From assembly GCA_051984675.1 (NCBI GenBank), contig JBPYFK010000094.1, positions 1-7,331 on the forward strand: a DNA stretch of 7,331 bases. The letters run 5' to 3'. The translations under genes and the position numbers were made by a program. Under the pieces are notes generated by a model. The model saw nothing but the letters and a program-made list of their open reading frames with translations. It made no database searches and was not told the DNA's origin. This DNA is from JBPYFK01 sp051984675 (GTDB lineage Bacteria; Actinomycetota; Actinomycetes; Mycobacteriales; Pseudonocardiaceae). Positions 5,691 through 7,331 of this stretch are shown one piece after another (position 1 is the stretch's first letter; every line of letters begins with the position of its first letter).

Positions 5691-6031
5691 GTGAAGGCTT
5701 TCGTGATGAAGGAAATCGGCCAGGTCCGTTTCTTGGATAAGCCCATGCCGCGGGCGGGACGGTTTCCGATATCGGTTACTTCAGTGAAGGCGATTTTGTG
5801 CGCATTCCCCGTGTCGAACGGGGAGTTGGAATGGCCGACAAGATGATTGCGGCGGGGTTTTGTCTCGGCGGCAGATCGCGCATGGAACGGCTGTTGCGGC
5901 TGCTGGAGTCACAACGTGTCGATCCCACGCACCTGACAACGCACACATTCGGATTCGATGAGATGGAACAGGCCTTCGAGGTTTCCGACAAGAAACTCGA
6001 CGATGTCGTGAAGGTGCTCATCAACTTCTAG
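5691..6031 (+). pseudogene. Zinc-type alcohol dehydrogenase, internally deleted
   Basis: The N-terminal piece starts at a GTG with a good ribosome-binding site and reads MKAFVMKEIGQVRFLDKPMP (5691-5750), the start of a medium-chain, zinc-dependent alcohol dehydrogenase. The C-terminal piece, in another frame (5762-6031), reads VSDIGYFSEGDFVRIPRVE, then GVGMADKMIAAGFCLGGR and ends DKKLDDVVKVLINF. It matches the C-terminus of the NADP-dependent secondary alcohol dehydrogenase group typified by the Clostridium beijerinckii enzyme. That family is about 350 residues long. Here about 23 N-terminal and 89 C-terminal residues remain, so roughly 240 are missing, including the zinc ligands and the nucleotide-binding fold. 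The junction lies near 5757-5762 and also shifts the frame. The gene cannot make an active enzyme. Its TAG stop is formed at the junction with the insertion sequence. Confidence 0.88.
6029..6030. repeat. TA target-site duplication, left
   Basis: This TA forms the first two bases of the dehydrogenase remnant's stop codon; the third base, G6031, is the first base of the insertion sequence. Confidence 0.85.
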
Positions 6032-6045
6032 TGTCTCGTGATTCT
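6031..6045 (+). repeat. Left terminal inverted repeat of the IS630 element
   Basis: GTGTCTCGTGATTCT. The outer 9 bases match the right end perfectly; the two mismatches are at positions 10 and 13. Confidence 0.9.
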
Positions 6046-6072
6046 CTTTGGTTTACGCGGTCTTGATGGGTT

Positions 6073-7185
6073 GTGGTGTTGGCTGTCCGGGTGGAGCTGA
6101 CGGTGGACGAACAAGCCGAGTTGCGGGGTTTGGTGAACAGCCCGGACGTGCCGGCGACGGTGGGCACGCGGGCGCGGATCGTGCTCTGGCGTGCCGAGGG
6201 TCGGCAGAAGAAGGACATCGCCGCGTGGGCGGGGGTGTCGCGGCCGACGGTGGATCTGTGGCTGGCCCGCTACGCCGCCGACGGGATCGCGGGACTGCTG
6301 GACCACCGCCGCGGGGCTGGCCGGGAACAGGTACCCGCGTCGATCCGGGCGCGCGTGCTGGCTCTGTCGCGCGTGTCTCCGCCGGTGGAGTCGGGTCTGT
6401 CGCACTGGTCGTCGCGGGAGATGGCCGCCTACATCGCCCGCACCGAAGGTGTGTCGATCTCCCACCACTATGTGGCGAAACTGTGGCGGGACAACGGGAT
6501 CCAGCCCCACCGGCAGGGCACCTTCAAGATCAGCAAGGATCCGGAGTTCGCGGAGAAGGTCGCCGAGATCGTGGGCTTGTATCTCGATCCGCCCGGCGGC
6601 GCAGTCGTGCTCAGTGTCGATGAGAAAACGCAGGTGCAAGCCCTGGATCGGACCCAGCCGCTGCTGCCGATCACCTTCGGCGTGACCGAGAAACGCACCC
6701 ACGACTACGTTCGGCACGGTGTGACCAATCTGTTCGCCGCCCTGAATGTCGGCACTGGTGAGGTGTTCGGCGAGTGCTACCCGGTCCGTGACGGCGCGAA
6801 CTTCCTGACCTTCCTGAAGGCGGCCACCAAACCCCACGCGGGCAAGGAAATCCACGTAGTGCTGGACAACCTGTCCATCCACACCACCCCCAATATCCAG
6901 ACGTGGCTGGAGGCCCACCCGAACGTCCAGTTCCACTTCACCCCGAAGGGAGCCTCGTGGACCAACCAGATCGAGACCTGGTTCGGCATCATCACCCGCC
7001 AGTCCATCCGCCGAGGCACCTTCAGCAGCGTCAAGGTGCTGATCAAGCAGATCCGTGACTACATCACCCACTGGAACACCAACCCGAAGCCCTTCGTCTG
7101 GACCGCCACCGCCGACGAGATCCTGGGAAAAGTCAGGCTCGTGCAGGCCAGCGTCAAGAAACTGGTCGACAACAACAGCAAGTAA
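6073..7185 (+). CDS. IS630-family transposase
   Basis: This 370-residue DDE transposase has N-terminal helix-turn-helix domains that bind the element's ends: ELRGLVNSPDV...ARIVLWRAEGRQKKDIAAWAGV at about 15-57 and a second, winged segment through about 155, including SHHYVAKLWRDNGIQPHR. The catalytic RNase H-like domain carries Asp183 in LSVDEKTQ, Asp265 in VVLDNLSIH and Glu301 in NQIETWF. The last two are separated by 35 residues, as expected for IS630. The frame is uninterrupted, with no need for programmed frameshifting. The start is uncertain among GTG at 6073, GTG at 6076 and later codons; no clear ribosome-binding site is present. The stop lies 22 bases inside the right end. It transposes by cut-and-paste into TA dinucleotides. 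Confidence 0.95.
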   Translation: MVLAVRVELTVDEQAELRGLVNSPDVPATVGTRARIVLWRAEGRQKKDIAAWAGVSRPTVDLWLARYAADGIAGLLDHRRGAGREQVPASIRARVLALSRVSPPVESGLSHWSSREMAAYIARTEGVSISHHYVAKLWRDNGIQPHRQGTFKISKDPEFAEKVAEIVGLYLDPPGGAVVLSVDEKTQVQALDRTQPLLPITFGVTEKRTHDYVRHGVTNLFAALNVGTGEVFGECYPVRDGANFLTFLKAATKPHAGKEIHVVLDNLSIHTTPNIQTWLEAHPNVQFHFTPKGASWTNQIETWFGIITRQSIRRGTFSSVKVLIKQIRDYITHWNTNPKPFVWTATADEILGKVRLVQASVKKLVDNNSK

Positions 7186-7192
7186 AGACATC

Positions 7193-7207
7193 AGGATTAC
7201 GAGACAC
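7193..7207 (-). repeat. Right terminal inverted repeat of the IS630 element
   Basis: Read inward on the minus strand this is GTGTCTCGTAATCCT, matching 13 of 15 bases of the left end. Confidence 0.9.
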
Positions 7208-7209
7208 TA
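7208..7209. repeat. TA target-site duplication, right
   Basis: This is the second copy of the TA duplicated on insertion. Followed by G7210 it also reads TAG, the likely original stop codon of the alcohol dehydrogenase. Confidence 0.85.
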
Positions 7210-7331
7210 GCGATCTTCGAGGAGATCAGGCACGCCGGGGCGGACGACGTCCGTTCCCAGCCGGAAGCATTGAGTTGAAGGCGACAGCGGCGTGCCAGCC
7301 TCGGATAACCAGCGGTGGATTACGAATCGAA
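7210..7331. other. Former downstream region of the dehydrogenase gene
   Basis: I recognise no gene in these 122 bases. A short GATCT/AGATC pairing (7212-7216 with 7223-7227) would sit just after the original stop codon if the insertion sequence were absent, but it is weak. A GTG near 7315 opens a frame to the window edge without a clear ribosome-binding site, so I do not call it. Confidence 0.4.

Larger units (their letters stand above)
6031..7207 (+). mobile_element. Complete IS630-family insertion sequence
   Basis: The element is 1,177 bp with imperfect 15-bp terminal inverted repeats: GTGTCTCGTGATTCT on the left and GTGTCTCGTAATCCT on the right read inward (13 of 15 identical). It is flanked by TA at 6029-6030 and 7208-7209, the target duplication typical of IS630. 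One intact transposase gene occupies nearly the whole element. Removing the element and one TA joins the sequence as TTCTAGCGATC, so the original target was CTAG, the known preference of IS630. Intact ends, duplication and reading frame suggest it is, or recently was, active. Confidence 0.93.

Noticed and set aside
5207..5746. Minus-strand open frame of 179 codons between the hydrolase and the dehydrogenase remnant
   Set aside because: It overlaps the real start of the M24 gene and the dehydrogenase 5' end in other frames, has no ribosome-binding site and resembles no known protein.
5798..6031. Separate 77-codon gene starting at GTG 5798
   Set aside because: It is the out-of-frame C-terminal piece of the alcohol dehydrogenase. 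Family similarity begins upstream of 5798, and there is no ribosome-binding site.
6028..7191. Minus-strand open frame of 387 codons spanning the insertion sequence
   Set aside because: It mirrors the transposase gene. The catalytic DDE residues are in the plus-strand frame.

Overview
The window is high-GC, with GTG starts, TANNNT-type -10 elements and genes resembling those of actinobacteria. The gene families and the probable leaderless starts suggest a mycelial actinomycete such as a member of the Pseudonocardiales or Streptomycetales. This placement is inferred from style only; there is no rRNA or other marker gene. It looks like an ordinary accessory region with one insertion sequence and two decayed genes. 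I found no CRISPR array, tRNA or rRNA, and no convincing new defence or biosynthetic system.

Left part (1-1800): a perfect 12-bp inverted repeat at the left edge, then a TetR-family repressor on the minus strand (239-841) divergent from a class I SAM-dependent methyltransferase (912-1736). The 70-bp gap holds two near-identical palindromes 20 bp apart. They lie within and across a well-formed promoter whose predicted transcript starts at the methyltransferase ATG. The simplest reading is a repressor controlling its divergent neighbour, and probably itself. A hairpin at 1756-1792 separates the methyltransferase from the convergent gene.

Middle part (1791-4034): on the minus strand, a 12-helix MFS transporter (2216-3556) is followed by a 102-residue DUF6221-like protein (1791-2099). 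A palindrome abuts the transporter's likely -10 box. The small gene's Shine-Dalgarno sequence lies inside a predicted hairpin. The 478 bases upstream of the transporter hold no intact gene, only a short HNH-endonuclease-like remnant and a 15-bp tandem duplication.

Right part (4035-7331): on the minus strand, a 415-residue M24 'pita-bread' hydrolase resembles ectoine hydrolase/creatinase and appears to lack the usual metal ligands of aminopeptidases. It also looks leaderless, with an inverted repeat at its -35. Divergent from it is a zinc-type alcohol dehydrogenase pseudogene (5691-6031). It keeps its ribosome-binding site, its first ~23 codons and its last ~89 codons, but the middle two thirds is deleted and the ends are out of frame. 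A complete 1,177-bp IS630-family element (6031-7207) sits exactly on this pseudogene's stop codon. It is flanked by TA duplications, and both junctions read CTAG. The last 122 bases are former downstream sequence of the dehydrogenase with no recognisable gene.
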